From contig JAJRVY010000102.1 in the NCBI GenBank assembly GCA_024277065.1, positions 1 through 54,398 of the forward strand: a stretch of 54,398 nt of DNA. Direction: 5' to 3'. Under the pieces are notes generated by a model. That model saw nothing but the letters and a program-made list of their open reading frames with translations, did not search any database and was not told the DNA's origin. The position numbers and the translations under genes were made by a program. Origin of the DNA: Planctomycetota bacterium (GTDB taxonomy: Bacteria; Planctomycetota; JAJSAM01; JAJVHW01). This document shows, piece by piece, positions 16,630-25,566 of this stretch. Each line of letters begins with the position of its first letter. Within the stretch, counting starts at the first letter, position 1.

Positions 16630-19539
16630 TCAGACCATCTGGCGCGCCATCATGCGAGCGAACGGTCCCTCGCTCGCGGTGAGTTCCTCGAAGGTGCCCT
16701 GCTGCACGATGCAGCCCTCGTCGAGCACGTAGATGCGGCTCGCGCTGCGGACCGTGCTGAGGAGGTGCGCGATGACGATGCGCGTCACGCTGCGCCGCGC
16801 GAGGCTCTCGCCCACGACGCTCTGCGTGCGATTGTCGAGCGCGCTGGTGGCCTCGTCGAAGAGCAGGATGCAGGGGCGCACGACGAGCGCACGGGCGATC
16901 AACAGCCGCTGACGCTGCCCGCCGGAGAGGTTGCCGCCACCTTCGCTGACCACGGTGTGCAGGCCCATGGGCATCTGTGCGAGGTCGCTCTCGAGGCCCG
17001 CGTCGCGCGCCGCCTCCATGGCCTCGTCGAGAGACACGAGACTGCCGCACGCGATGTTGTCGTAGATGGACCCGGTGTTCAGCCGCCCCGACTGCAGGAC
17101 GACGCCGAGCTGCCTGCGCACGGCGGTGACGTCCAGGCCCGCGACGTCCTGGCCGTCGAACAGCACGGCGCCAGACTCCGGTGCTTCGAAGCCCAGGAGC
17201 AGCCGGAAGACCGTGGACTTGCCGCTGCCCGACGGGCCGACCAGGGCGATGAACTCGCCGGGCTCCGCCCGCAGGCTGATGTCGTCGAGGATCTTCGGTC
17301 CGTCGTCGCGGTAGCGGAAGACGATGCGCTCCAGCTCGACGCGGCCGGCCAGTCGTCCGGGGTCGGACTTCGAAGGGTCCACCTCCGGCTGCGCCTCGAG
17401 GATCGGGCGAATGCGCTTGCCGCGCGTCATCGTGTCCAGCATCCCGATGATCGTGTTGCTGAGCGACGTCGCGCCGCCGAGGAACGTCCCGAACGCCGCG
17501 TTGAACGCCAGGAACGTGCCGATGCTGAGCGGCTTCGCCGCGCCCTCGGCGAGCATCTGGCCGTAGCCGAACCAGAACAGCGAGATCGTGCCGAGCGTGG
17601 GCACGACGCCGTTGAAGATCACGACGTAGTCCTCGAGCCGCTGCGCGGCGAACATCACCCGGAGTTGTTCGGTGTAGCGCCGCACCCACGTCGTGTACGC
17701 GCGCTGTTCCGCGCCGGCGACGCGCAGTTTCGAGACGCCGCCCACGAGCTGGATGACGAGCCCGTAGAACGCCCCGCGCAGGTCCTCGAGGACGATGATC
17801 TTGCGCCGCACGGCCGCGCCGAACGACGCCGTGACGGCGAGGGCGACGGCCGTCACCACGACGGCGATGAGAGCGAGTTTCGCGCTGTAGTAGAGGAGCA
17901 GCCCCAGGTTGAGGAGTGCCAGGAAGCTCGTGAAGATGGTCCGCAGGGTCGCGCCGTTCAGCTCGCGGCCGACGTCGTTCGCGGCCAGCGCGCGGGACTG
18001 CAGGTCCCCCGATGAGTACTTCCTGAAGAACGACGGCTTGAGCGAGAGGAGGCGGTCCCAGACGGCCGCCTGGCTCGCGGCCTCGGTGCCCAGCCCGAGG
18101 CGCATGCTCACGACGCCCTCGGCGAGCGCGAAGACGGCCTGGCCGAAGGCCGCCGCGGCGAGCGCCAATCCCAGTTCCAGCAGCAGCCGGACGTTGGCCT
18201 CCGGGATGGCCTGATCCATCAGGAGCGCGGTGGCCTGCGGTGTGAGCATGCCCAGCAACGTGGCCGCCGTGCCGGTCATCAGGATGAACGCCAGATCACG
18301 TCCGCGGCCCGCCAGGGAGAAGCGCACGAGATCCCACAGAGTGAGCTTCCGTGCCGGGAGCGGGCGATACAGCATCACCGCCTCGGGATCGAGGGTCGCC
18401 GCCGTCGCTGCGTCCACCGGCGTCCGCTCGCGCGTCACCGGATCGAAGATCTCGTAGCGCTGGCGCCGCCCCTGGAGCAGTGCCAGCGGGCGCCGCTCTT
18501 CGTCCGCCGAGTACGCCACGAGAGGCCCGCAGTCCTGCCGCCACCACGCGCCCGAGAGCAGCACGCGACGGGTGCGCACGCGCGAGGCGCGGGCGATCGC
18601 GTCGAGCGGATCGGCCACGCGACCCATGTCCTCGGATCGCCCGGGGGGCTTGATCTCGACGCCCAGCGCGTCGCCGACGGCCGTGAGCACGGTGAGCAGC
18701 GACGTGTCGCAGGTGGCCGGGACGTCACGGGGATCCAGCACCGCTGCGAGATCCTCCAGCGCCGCGTCGGTCAGGTGTGCCTGGCGCCGACCACGCTCCT
18801 GCAATCGCCTGCGCTCGGCGTCGTCGGCGGCCAGCGCCTCACGCTGGAGATGCGCGAGCACGATGCGGTCGAGGTGCGAGAGTGCGGCGACGAGCTCCGC
18901 CGCGTCCGTGAGGGAGTTCGTGGCGCGCGCGCGCACGGTGGCCGCTCCCGCGGCGGTCACCCACATCGGTGAGCCGACGGGAAGCACGCCGTCACCGGCG
19001 GCGAGAGGCATCTCCGCGGCGCCCATGCAGTGCACCGTGCCCCGCTCGACGGCCATCCAGGCGACGCGGTCACTCGCGGGACGCAGGCACTGGCCGTCGT
19101 CCAGCGCAACCGCGCCGTCGTCCTCGACCTTCCGCGTGACGACGGGCGGCTCGAAGCCCGTGAGCAGTCGTCCGACGCGGTTCACCCACTGCTCGATGCG
19201 CGTCACGAACGGCGCCGGCAGAGTGCCACTGCGGCCGCGCGCCGTCGCGAGCGGCACGTCGCGCAGGCGCGCGGCCGCAGCGGCCACGGCGATGAGGCGC
19301 AACCGACGACCGGGCGCGCCCGGCACGGAGATCAGGGGCTCGCCCGCGCCGACGCGGAACAGGAAGCGCCGCGGCCCGACGGCGACGCCGCCGTCCGTCT
19401 CGGCGCAGAAGACCGCGACCGTGCCCGAGACGACGACGTGCATCGTGCCCGCACCATCCAGCAACAGGGGTTCGTTGCCGACCAGGGCGCGCTCGTCCTC
19501 GCCCGTGCCGGAGTCGCGCCGATCGGGGGCCGAGGTCAC
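16630..19539 (-). CDS. NHLM-type peptide export ABC transporter, second ATPase-permease (no peptidase)
   Basis: A 969-aa protein. The start is set at GTG 19539, which overlaps the stop of the peptidase-ABC gene (GTGA). Residues ~1-330 form the large cytoplasmic N-terminal region typical of the NHLM ABC2 type (TIGR03797-like): beta-rich, with a cyclic-nucleotide/cupin-like strand pattern (MHVVVSGTVAVFCAE) and no C39 cysteine. Next is an ABC exporter membrane domain (~400-690), then the ATPase: Walker A GPSGSGKSTVFRLLLGF, signature NLSGGQRQRLLIARAL, Walker B CILLFDEATSALD and His-loop IVIAHLLSTV. It likely pairs with the neighbouring peptidase-ABC as a heterodimer exporting a leader-bearing peptide. 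Confidence 0.92.
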   Translation of the reverse strand: MTSAPDRRDSGTGEDERALVGNEPLLLDGAGTMHVVVSGTVAVFCAETDGGVAVGPRRFLFRVGAGEPLISVPGAPGRRLRLIAVAAAAARLRDVPLATARGRSGTLPAPFVTRIEQWVNRVGRLLTGFEPPVVTRKVEDDGAVALDDGQCLRPASDRVAWMAVERGTVHCMGAAEMPLAAGDGVLPVGSPMWVTAAGAATVRARATNSLTDAAELVAALSHLDRIVLAHLQREALAADDAERRRLQERGRRQAHLTDAALEDLAAVLDPRDVPATCDTSLLTVLTAVGDALGVEIKPPGRSEDMGRVADPLDAIARASRVRTRRVLLSGAWWRQDCGPLVAYSADEERRPLALLQGRRQRYEIFDPVTRERTPVDAATAATLDPEAVMLYRPLPARKLTLWDLVRFSLAGRGRDLAFILMTGTAATLLGMLTPQATALLMDQAIPEANVRLLLELGLALAAAAFGQAVFALAEGVVSMRLGLGTEAASQAAVWDRLLSLKPSFFRKYSSGDLQSRALAANDVGRELNGATLRTIFTSFLALLNLGLLLYYSAKLALIAVVVTAVALAVTASFGAAVRRKIIVLEDLRGAFYGLVIQLVGGVSKLRVAGAEQRAYTTWVRRYTEQLRVMFAAQRLEDYVVIFNGVVPTLGTISLFWFGYGQMLAEGAAKPLSIGTFLAFNAAFGTFLGGATSLSNTIIGMLDTMTRGKRIRPILEAQPEVDPSKSDPGRLAGRVELERIVFRYRDDGPKILDDISLRAEPGEFIALVGPSGSGKSTVFRLLLGFEAPESGAVLFDGQDVAGLDVTAVRRQLGVVLQSGRLNTGSIYDNIACGSLVSLDEAMEAARDAGLESDLAQMPMGLHTVVSEGGGNLSGGQRQRLLIARALVVRPCILLFDEATSALDNRTQSVVGESLARRSVTRIVIAHLLSTVRSASRIYVLDEGCIVQQGTFEELTASEGPFARMMARQMV

Positions 19540-21749
19540 GGCGCCTCCCCGGCGCCGTCGGCCGTGCGCAGCAGCGCGGCGTAGGTGCCGCCACGCCGCC
19601 ACAACTCATCGTGCGTGCCACGTTCGACGACCTTGCCGCGATCGAGCACGATGATCTCGTCGCAGTCGCGAATCGTGCTGAGGCGATGGGCGACGACGAT
19701 GCAGGAGCAGCCCCGCAGCCGCAGTCGATCGGAGATGTTGCGCTCGGTCTCCGCGTCGAGGGCGCTGGTCGCCTCGTCGAGGACCAGGATCGTCGGGTCA
19801 CCGACGAGCGCACGCGCGATCTCGAGCCGCTGGCGCTGTCCACCGCTGAGCGTGTTGCCGCCCTCGCCGAGTTCGCTGTCGAGGCCTCCCGGCAACGAGC
19901 GCACGACATCGTGGATGTCCGCGTCGCGACACGCACGGACGAGCGTCTCCTCGGGAACCGTCGCGTCCCACAGCGTCAGGTTGTCGCGCACGGATCCGCC
20001 GAAGAGCGAGATGTCCTGATCGACCAGCGCGAGCGAGTTGTGGACCAGATCGCGCGGCACGTCCTCGCGCCGCGTCCCGTCGAGCAGGATCTCGCCCGAC
20101 CACGGCGAGAAGAGGCCGCAGATGATCTTGGCGATCGTGGACTTGCCGGACCCGCTGCCACCCACGAGCGCCACGCGCTGGCCGGGTTTGAGCACGAAGC
20201 CGAAGTCCTCGATGAGAGGGGGATCGAGAGGGCTGTAGCCGAACGTGACACCACGGAGCTCGATGGCCCCGCGCAGGCGCACGCGATCGGTGAGCGCTGC
20301 GGGCGCGGCGGACTCCTGCGGCTCGCCCGGCGCGGACGGATCGACCGAGTGGGCCAGCACGTCGTCGAGACGGGCCATGTCGCCGTGCAGTTCCTGGATC
20401 GTGCTGCCGAGTCCCACGAGGCTGTTCACGGGTCCGAGGAAGCTGAACATGAGGCTCTGGAAGGCCACGAGCATGCCGATGGTCAGGGCGCCGTCGATCA
20501 CGCGGTATCCGCCGACGACCAGGATGAGCAGCGTGGCCAGCCCGGTGAGCAGTGACGGCACGACGCCCAGCGCCTGGTTGGCGGTCTCGATCTCCTGCCG
20601 TGCGTTGGACGCGTTCGCGTAGTAGCCGTTCAGCTTGGCGAAGAAGCCCGACTCCTGGCCCGACGACTTGATCGTCTCCATGCTCTGCAACCCGGCGATG
20701 GCGGCGCCACCGACCTTGCCGTACTCCTGCAACAGACGCATGTTCGCCTCGACACGCCGTGACGAGAGCACCTTGAGCAACAGCACGTTCAGCAGCGCGA
20801 AGGCGATGCCGATGAGCGTCAGCACACCGTCGTAGAGGAACATCATCGCGGCGTAGAAGACGAGCATCACGACGTCGATGACGGTCGATGCGAGCTGCCC
20901 GGAAAGTACGTCGGCGACCTTGTCGTTGAGCTCCGTCCGGGACGTGATCTCGCCCGCGTAGCGCTGGGAGTAGAACTCCGCGGGCAGCCGTAGCAGGTGC
21001 CAGAAGAACTTCGCCGACATGCGCACGGACAGCGCGAGCTTGAGGCGCCGCAGGTAGCGCAGTTGCAGGAAACGCAGCGAGCCCTGCATCAACACGGTGC
21101 CGCACATGGCCACGACCAGCGGCCGCAGCCACTCCGAGCGTCCCTCGGCGAGCACGTTGTCGAGGAACACCTGCATGAACGCCGGCACGGCGAGGCCGGG
21201 GATGACGAGCAGGAACCCCGCCAGCACGCAGTACCAAACGGCCGCGTGGTTGCCGTGAAGCCGCTCGCGCAGCGCGGGCAGCATGCGGGGCCGGCGGCCG
21301 CCCTTCTCGAAGTCCGGTCCGGGGGACATGACGAGCGTGACGCCCGTGAACCCCTCGTCGAACTCCTCGAGCGTCACGGTTCGGTGGCCCACCGCAGGGT
21401 CGTTGAGGAAGACCTTGTCCTTCCCGAAGCCCTCCACGACGACGAAGTGGTTGAAGTGCCAGAAGATGATGTACGGGAGTTCCACGTCGCGCAGCGACTC
21501 GACGCTCTTCGAGAAGCCCTTCGCGTTCAGCCCGTAGCGCCGCGCCGCCTTGACGACGTTGGACGCGCGGGAGCCGTCGCGCGAGACGCCGCACTCCCGG
21601 CGCAGTTCGGCCAGCGGCACGATGCGGCCGTGATGGCCGAGGATCATGCCGAGAGCCGCCGCGCCGCACTCGACGGCCTCCATCTGGATGACCGTCGGCG
21701 TGGACCGCCGCCGTGGCACCGCACGCGACCTGTCGGTCAGGAAGGGCAA
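19536..21749 (-). CDS. NHLM-type ABC transporter with N-terminal C39 leader peptidase
   Basis: A 737-aa protein. The TTG start at 21749 lies 9 bases after GGGAGAG and 4 bases after the HlyD stop. The C39 bacteriocin-processing peptidase is at residues ~15-140: catalytic Cys28 in QMEAVECGAAALGMIL, His101 in WHFNHFVVVEGF and Asp117 in FLNDPAVGHR. All three catalytic residues are present. The membrane domain (~180-450) and ATPase follow: GGSGSGKSTIAKIICGLF, TLSGGQRQRLEIARAL, ILVLDEATSALD. C39 peptidases cut after Gly-Gly in the leader, which fits the double-glycine precursor encoded divergently at 25567-25905. Confidence 0.95.
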   Translation of the reverse strand: MPFLTDRSRAVPRRRSTPTVIQMEAVECGAAALGMILGHHGRIVPLAELRRECGVSRDGSRASNVVKAARRYGLNAKGFSKSVESLRDVELPYIIFWHFNHFVVVEGFGKDKVFLNDPAVGHRTVTLEEFDEGFTGVTLVMSPGPDFEKGGRRPRMLPALRERLHGNHAAVWYCVLAGFLLVIPGLAVPAFMQVFLDNVLAEGRSEWLRPLVVAMCGTVLMQGSLRFLQLRYLRRLKLALSVRMSAKFFWHLLRLPAEFYSQRYAGEITSRTELNDKVADVLSGQLASTVIDVVMLVFYAAMMFLYDGVLTLIGIAFALLNVLLLKVLSSRRVEANMRLLQEYGKVGGAAIAGLQSMETIKSSGQESGFFAKLNGYYANASNARQEIETANQALGVVPSLLTGLATLLILVVGGYRVIDGALTIGMLVAFQSLMFSFLGPVNSLVGLGSTIQELHGDMARLDDVLAHSVDPSAPGEPQESAAPAALTDRVRLRGAIELRGVTFGYSPLDPPLIEDFGFVLKPGQRVALVGGSGSGKSTIAKIICGLFSPWSGEILLDGTRREDVPRDLVHNSLALVDQDISLFGGSVRDNLTLWDATVPEETLVRACRDADIHDVVRSLPGGLDSELGEGGNTLSGGQRQRLEIARALVGDPTILVLDEATSALDAETERNISDRLRLRGCSCIVVAHRLSTIRDCDEIIVLDRGKVVERGTHDELWRRGGTYAALLRTADGAGEAP

Positions 21750-21753
21750 GCAG

Positions 21754-23187
21754 CTACTCTCCCGAGATACAGGACCGCAGGAACGGAAGTACGAACGTGA
21801 TCGGGGCGCGCTCCTCGGTGGTCACGCGAATCGTGGCGGTGGTGCCGGCCGTGACGTCCAGTTCGGGGCCGCCGGACGACGTCCACTCGAGGCCGCTGAA
21901 GGTGGTGGCATCCGGTGCCAGATCCGCGAACACCTCGATGCGGTTGCCGCCGCCGGTGAGCACCTGCGCCATCTCGCGATTGCCCACCTGGTTGGCGGCG
22001 GCGTCGGTGGTCACCGGGTACGCGGAGACCGCCGTGACGGCGCCGCGGATGCTGCCGAAACGCTCGCGCGGCACGGTCGAGGGGCTGATACGCGCCTTCA
22101 TGCCCGGCTCGATGCGCTTGCCGTCCGCCACGAGGAAGTAGGCCACGGCGAGCAACCGGCTCGCAGGATCCTCCGCCTCCATCGCGCCCAGCCTCTGCCC
22201 CGCAACGACGTAGGTGCCCACTGCCGCAGTCACCTCCAGGATGCGCCCGGAGTACTCGCTGACGATCCGTCCGCGCGTCTCGAGCTGACCCTCCAGCCGC
22301 GTGATCAACCTCTGGATGCCCTCCACCTCGCTCGCGCTGGACAGGGAACCCGACAGGAGGCGCCGGTCGATCTCGGCTTCCTTGATCTCCAGCGTCTGCA
22401 ACTGGATGCCGAGGTCGGCGATGCGATCGAGCTGCTCGAGGTAGGTTTCCTCGCTCTCGATCTCGCGCAGTTCCACGCCTTGCAGCGACACGCCGAGCTC
22501 GGCGAGCCGCAGTTTGTTCTCGATGAACGCGCGGCGCGAGTTCACCACCGCGTCCTCGGAGCTGAGTCCCTCGGACCTGAGGGCCTTGTAGCTCGCGAAA
22601 CGCTGCTGCAGGGCGAGGTCCAACTCGTCGCACAGACGCCGCGTCGTCGCGAGATTCGCGCGCTGCTGCTCGATGTACGCACGGTTCTTGGCCAACACGC
22701 TCTCCGCCATCTCGCCGAGTTTCGCGACGCGCTTCTCGATGAGTTCCCGCTGCCGGGCGAGGAAGCGCTTCTCCTTCTCGGCCTGCTCCTTCTCGAACGA
22801 GGTCAACGTCGCGTCGCGCGTGCGGAACTGGGCCAGCTTGCCGCGCTCCTCGGTGAGCTGCCGCTCGATCTCGGGGAGGTTCAGCGTCCCGAGGAGCTGC
22901 CCCTTCTTCACGAAGTCCCCCACGCGCACGTCGAGCGAGACGAGCTGTCCGCTCGCGGGCGACTGGAAGGCCACGACCTGCCGAGGATGGGCGAGAAGCG
23001 CGGTGCCGGTGGCCGTGATCGGAATGCGCCCGACGAAGCTCCAGGCGACGGCCAGCGCCAACGCGACGCTCGCGGCCACCAGCGGCAGCCAGTTTCGCCG
23101 CTTGACGACCCGCAGTAGTTCGTCGAGCCGGTCCGGGGTTGACAGACGTTCCAGGGACTTCTTCCTGAAGATGCTCTTCGCGGCCAT
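21754..23187 (-). CDS. HlyD-type periplasmic adaptor of the NHLM export system
   Basis: A 477-aa membrane-fusion protein. The cytoplasmic N-terminus (~40 aa) contains RLSTPDRLDELLRVVKRRNW, followed by one transmembrane helix (WLPLVAASVALALAVAWSF). A biotinyl-lipoyl half-motif comes next (VVAFQSPASGQLVSLDVRVGD FVKKGQ), then ~250 residues of coiled coil with many LAR/ER heptads, and the returning lipoyl/beta-barrel part (SEYSGRILEVTAAVGTYV). It bridges the inner-membrane ABC pair to the outer-membrane TolC protein. It follows the CNB gene by 25 bases and precedes the C39-ABC by 4 bases, as in other NHLM operons (TIGR03794-like). Confidence 0.92.
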   Translation of the reverse strand: MAAKSIFRKKSLERLSTPDRLDELLRVVKRRNWLPLVAASVALALAVAWSFVGRIPITATGTALLAHPRQVVAFQSPASGQLVSLDVRVGDFVKKGQLLGTLNLPEIERQLTEERGKLAQFRTRDATLTSFEKEQAEKEKRFLARQRELIEKRVAKLGEMAESVLAKNRAYIEQQRANLATTRRLCDELDLALQQRFASYKALRSEGLSSEDAVVNSRRAFIENKLRLAELGVSLQGVELREIESEETYLEQLDRIADLGIQLQTLEIKEAEIDRRLLSGSLSSASEVEGIQRLITRLEGQLETRGRIVSEYSGRILEVTAAVGTYVVAGQRLGAMEAEDPASRLLAVAYFLVADGKRIEPGMKARISPSTVPRERFGSIRGAVTAVSAYPVTTDAAANQVGNREMAQVLTGGGNRIEVFADLAPDATTFSGLEWTSSGGPELDVTAGTTATIRVTTEERAPITFVLPFLRSCISGE

Positions 23188-23212
23188 GTCCGCCTCCTGA
23201 GCTGCGCGATCG

Positions 23213-23755
23213 CTATACGGTCCGCAACTGCCGCATGAACCAGTCGAATCTCGCCCCGGCGAGCGAGACGCTCTCGAGGAGTTCCGGCGAGAGCTCGTCC
23301 TCCTCGCGCTCGTTCTGCGCGAGCGAGTGCTTGCCGCCCTTGGCGTGCATCGCCGTCGTGGCGGTCAGGCGGTTCGCGAGGAACAGGCACAGCGCACGGT
23401 AGAAGCGCGCCGCGAAACCGTTGTCGCTGCGCAGTTTGGAGCGGAGCGTGTCGTGCGGGATGGCGAACACCCTCGAATCGAGCGTAGCCGTGACGGTCGC
23501 GCTCGCTGGACGGGCGTCCAGGAGCGCCATGTCGCCGACGACCTCACCGCAACCGAGCCGCGCCACCTCCTCGCCACGAAGAGCGGCAACGGTGATGCGG
23601 AACTCGCCGTCCAGGATGACGTACAGCCGGTCGAGCTGCCGGCCCTCGTGGATGATGGCCGTGCCCGTCGCGACACGCGTGGACGTGCCGGAACCCACGA
23701 GCCAGTGGAGGTCGTCCTCGCTGAGCTCGCCGAAGATGAAGAGGACCTTGCGCAT
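23213..23755 (-). CDS. Cyclic-nucleotide-binding domain protein, first gene of the NHLM export operon
   Basis: A 180-aa protein. Residues ~10-115 form a single CNB (Crp-like) beta-roll: TAIIHEGRQLDRLYVILDGEF, CGEVVGDMALLDARPASATV with the phosphate-binding-cassette pattern, and VFAIPHDTLRS. No helix-turn-helix follows, so it is not a Crp/FNR regulator. The last 60 residues are charged and helical. Such CNB proteins recur beside NHLM ABC genes and probably gate or assist export, with cAMP/cGMP binding untested. Its start faces the TolC gene across 131 bases of shared promoter DNA. Confidence 0.88.
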   Translation of the reverse strand: MRKVLFIFGELSEDDLHWLVGSGTSTRVATGTAIIHEGRQLDRLYVILDGEFRITVAALRGEEVARLGCGEVVGDMALLDARPASATVTATLDSRVFAIPHDTLRSKLRSDNGFAARFYRALCLFLANRLTATTAMHAKGGKHSLAQNEREEDELSPELLESVSLAGARFDWFMRQLRTV

Positions 23756-23822
23756 CGACGCCCCTCCCCGGCTGCCGGTACAGCGCCCGCGGCGATCGCG
23801 AGTCGCATTGGGCAGCGCCTTA

Positions 23823-23832
23823 GTGATATCAC
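23823..23832. promoter_or_regulatory. Palindrome GTGATATCAC in the divergent export/TolC promoter
   Basis: A perfect 10-base palindrome, conspicuously AT-rich in this genome, in the middle of the 131-base gap between the divergent CNB and TolC genes. Its position fits an operator controlling both transcription units. It resembles compressed Crp-type half sites (GTGA/TCAC) but the spacing is 2, not 6, so no regulator can be named. Confidence 0.4.
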
Positions 23833-23886
23833 CTTTCGCGGCGTAGTCTGTAGGCCGGAATCCAGGAACGGACTCGCACCAGAACC

Positions 23887-25566
23887 ATGCTCACGGCCCA
23901 CGACGTCTTCCGCGTCCCGACGGCACTGACACTCACGGTCGCAGTTCTCGCCGCCTCGTGCCAGCGGCCGTTCCTCGCCGACGACCCGCTCCTGTCACCC
24001 GACGCCGACGCCCGCTTTCGCACGATCGAGGCAATGGCGCTCGAGGACCGGTCGCGCACGCCACCCGTGACGCCCGACGCCGCGCAGGCGACGACGCCCG
24101 AGGAGAGCGCCACCGCGGAGAACGAGAAGCCGTCGCTCTCGATACGGATCGAGGACGTCCGCAGTGACGCGCTGGCCAACAATCTGCTGCTCGAGGTACA
24201 GATCATCGACCCCGCCATCGCGGGCGCCGTCCTGGACGAGGAGGAGGCCAAGTTCGAGGCCGCGTTCTTCGCGCGCGTCGAGGCGCAGCGACGCGAGGTG
24301 AACGGCCCGCTCGCGCCGCCGCTCGACGCCACGACGAGCCGCCTCGAGCCGGGCATCCGCATCCCGCTGCGCGGCGGCGGAGAGGCGCGCGTCAGCCTGC
24401 CCGTGGAGTTCCGCGACGTGGACCCGCTCGGCGCGCCGTCGATCGACGCGACGGACAGCGGCGTGCGCTTCTCCTTCTCGCAGCCACTGCTTCGCGACGC
24501 CGGAGTCGGCGTCAACACGGCGTCCATCCAGGTCGCCCGCTTCAACGACCGGCGCGAGGAGGCGCGCAGCAAGCTCACCGCGATCCGCGTTCTCGCCAAC
24601 GCGGAGAAGGCCTACTGGGAGCTCTACGCCGCGACGCGCGAAGTGGAGATCCTGCACGACCGCTACGAGTCCACGCTGGAGCAGCTCGCCCAGGCCCGGC
24701 GCCTGGTCGTGGGAGGCGTCGTCGCCGAGATCGAGATCGTGCGCGCACAGGCGGGCGTCGCGCGCCGCCTCGAGTCGGTGATCTTCGCGGAGACGCGGCG
24801 CCGACTGGCCGAGACCGACCTCAAGCGCATCGTCAATCGACCGGACCTCCCTCTCGAGTCCGTCACCGTTCTCGTGCCGCAGACGGAGCCGCGCCCGCGC
24901 GGACTCGATCTGGACCCGCGAGCCATCGCGGCGCTGGCCATCACCAATCGCATGGAGCTGCTCGAACTCGAGATCCAACTCGCCATCGACGCGGTGAACG
25001 TCGAGGTGGCACGCAACGCAGAGCTCCCCGTGTTCGCACTGGACTTCGACTACTCCTTCAAGGGCACCGGAGACAGTTTCTCGGACTCGACGAGCAAGCT
25101 CGCGGACAACGACCTCGCGGACTGGGTCGTGGGCGCCACGATCGACATCCCGCTCGGCAACCACGCGGCGCGGGCACGCTTCCGTCAGGCCGTACTGCGC
25201 CGCACGCGGACCCTGGCGACGAGGGCGCTGCGCGAGCTCGCCATCCGCCAAGAGGTGAGCGACGCGCTCGACCAGCTCGAACAGGACTGGCAGCGGGTGC
25301 TCGCCGCGCGCCGCGAGACGATCCTCGTCGGTCGCAACTTCGAAGCCGAGCGCAGGCAGTTCCAGGCGGGCGTCCGCACGAGCACCGAGGTGCTGGAAGC
25401 CGCAGACTTCCTCGCGGAGGCGCGCACGCGGGAGGTGCGCGCGCTGGCCGACTACCAGGTCTCCATGGTGAATCTGGCGTTTGCGACGGGTACCGTCTTG
25501 GGACAGAGCCGCATTCACTGGCCCGCATTCGCCGCGGCCGCGCGGGAGGATCCCGCACAGGACTGA
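23887..25566 (+). CDS. TolC-family outer-membrane efflux protein
   Basis: A 559-aa protein. The N-terminus has a lipobox-like signal (AVLAASC at ~18-24), as in many TolC/OprM relatives. A Thr/Glu-rich linker follows, then two OEP repeats made of long coiled-coil helices: NAEKAYWELYAATREVEIL, ARRLVVGGVVAEIEIVRAQA and, in the second half, ALRELAIRQEVSDALDQLE and FQAGVRTSTEVLEAADFLAEA. It provides the outer-membrane channel for the HlyD/ABC exporter encoded divergently. Its TGA stop is followed in the same frame, with no intervening stop, by the precursor-peptide reading frame. Confidence 0.93.
   Translation: MLTAHDVFRVPTALTLTVAVLAASCQRPFLADDPLLSPDADARFRTIEAMALEDRSRTPPVTPDAAQATTPEESATAENEKPSLSIRIEDVRSDALANNLLLEVQIIDPAIAGAVLDEEEAKFEAAFFARVEAQRREVNGPLAPPLDATTSRLEPGIRIPLRGGGEARVSLPVEFRDVDPLGAPSIDATDSGVRFSFSQPLLRDAGVGVNTASIQVARFNDRREEARSKLTAIRVLANAEKAYWELYAATREVEILHDRYESTLEQLAQARRLVVGGVVAEIEIVRAQAGVARRLESVIFAETRRRLAETDLKRIVNRPDLPLESVTVLVPQTEPRPRGLDLDPRAIAALAITNRMELLELEIQLAIDAVNVEVARNAELPVFALDFDYSFKGTGDSFSDSTSKLADNDLADWVVGATIDIPLGNHAARARFRQAVLRRTRTLATRALRELAIRQEVSDALDQLEQDWQRVLAARRETILVGRNFEAERRQFQAGVRTSTEVLEAADFLAEARTREVRALADYQVSMVNLAFATGTVLGQSRIHWPAFAAAAREDPAQD

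Noticed and set aside
25564-25566. The tolC TGA as a selenocysteine codon joining TolC and the precursor
   Set aside because: No Cys-type redox motif surrounds it and TolC is complete at this point. A stop followed by reinitiation is simpler.
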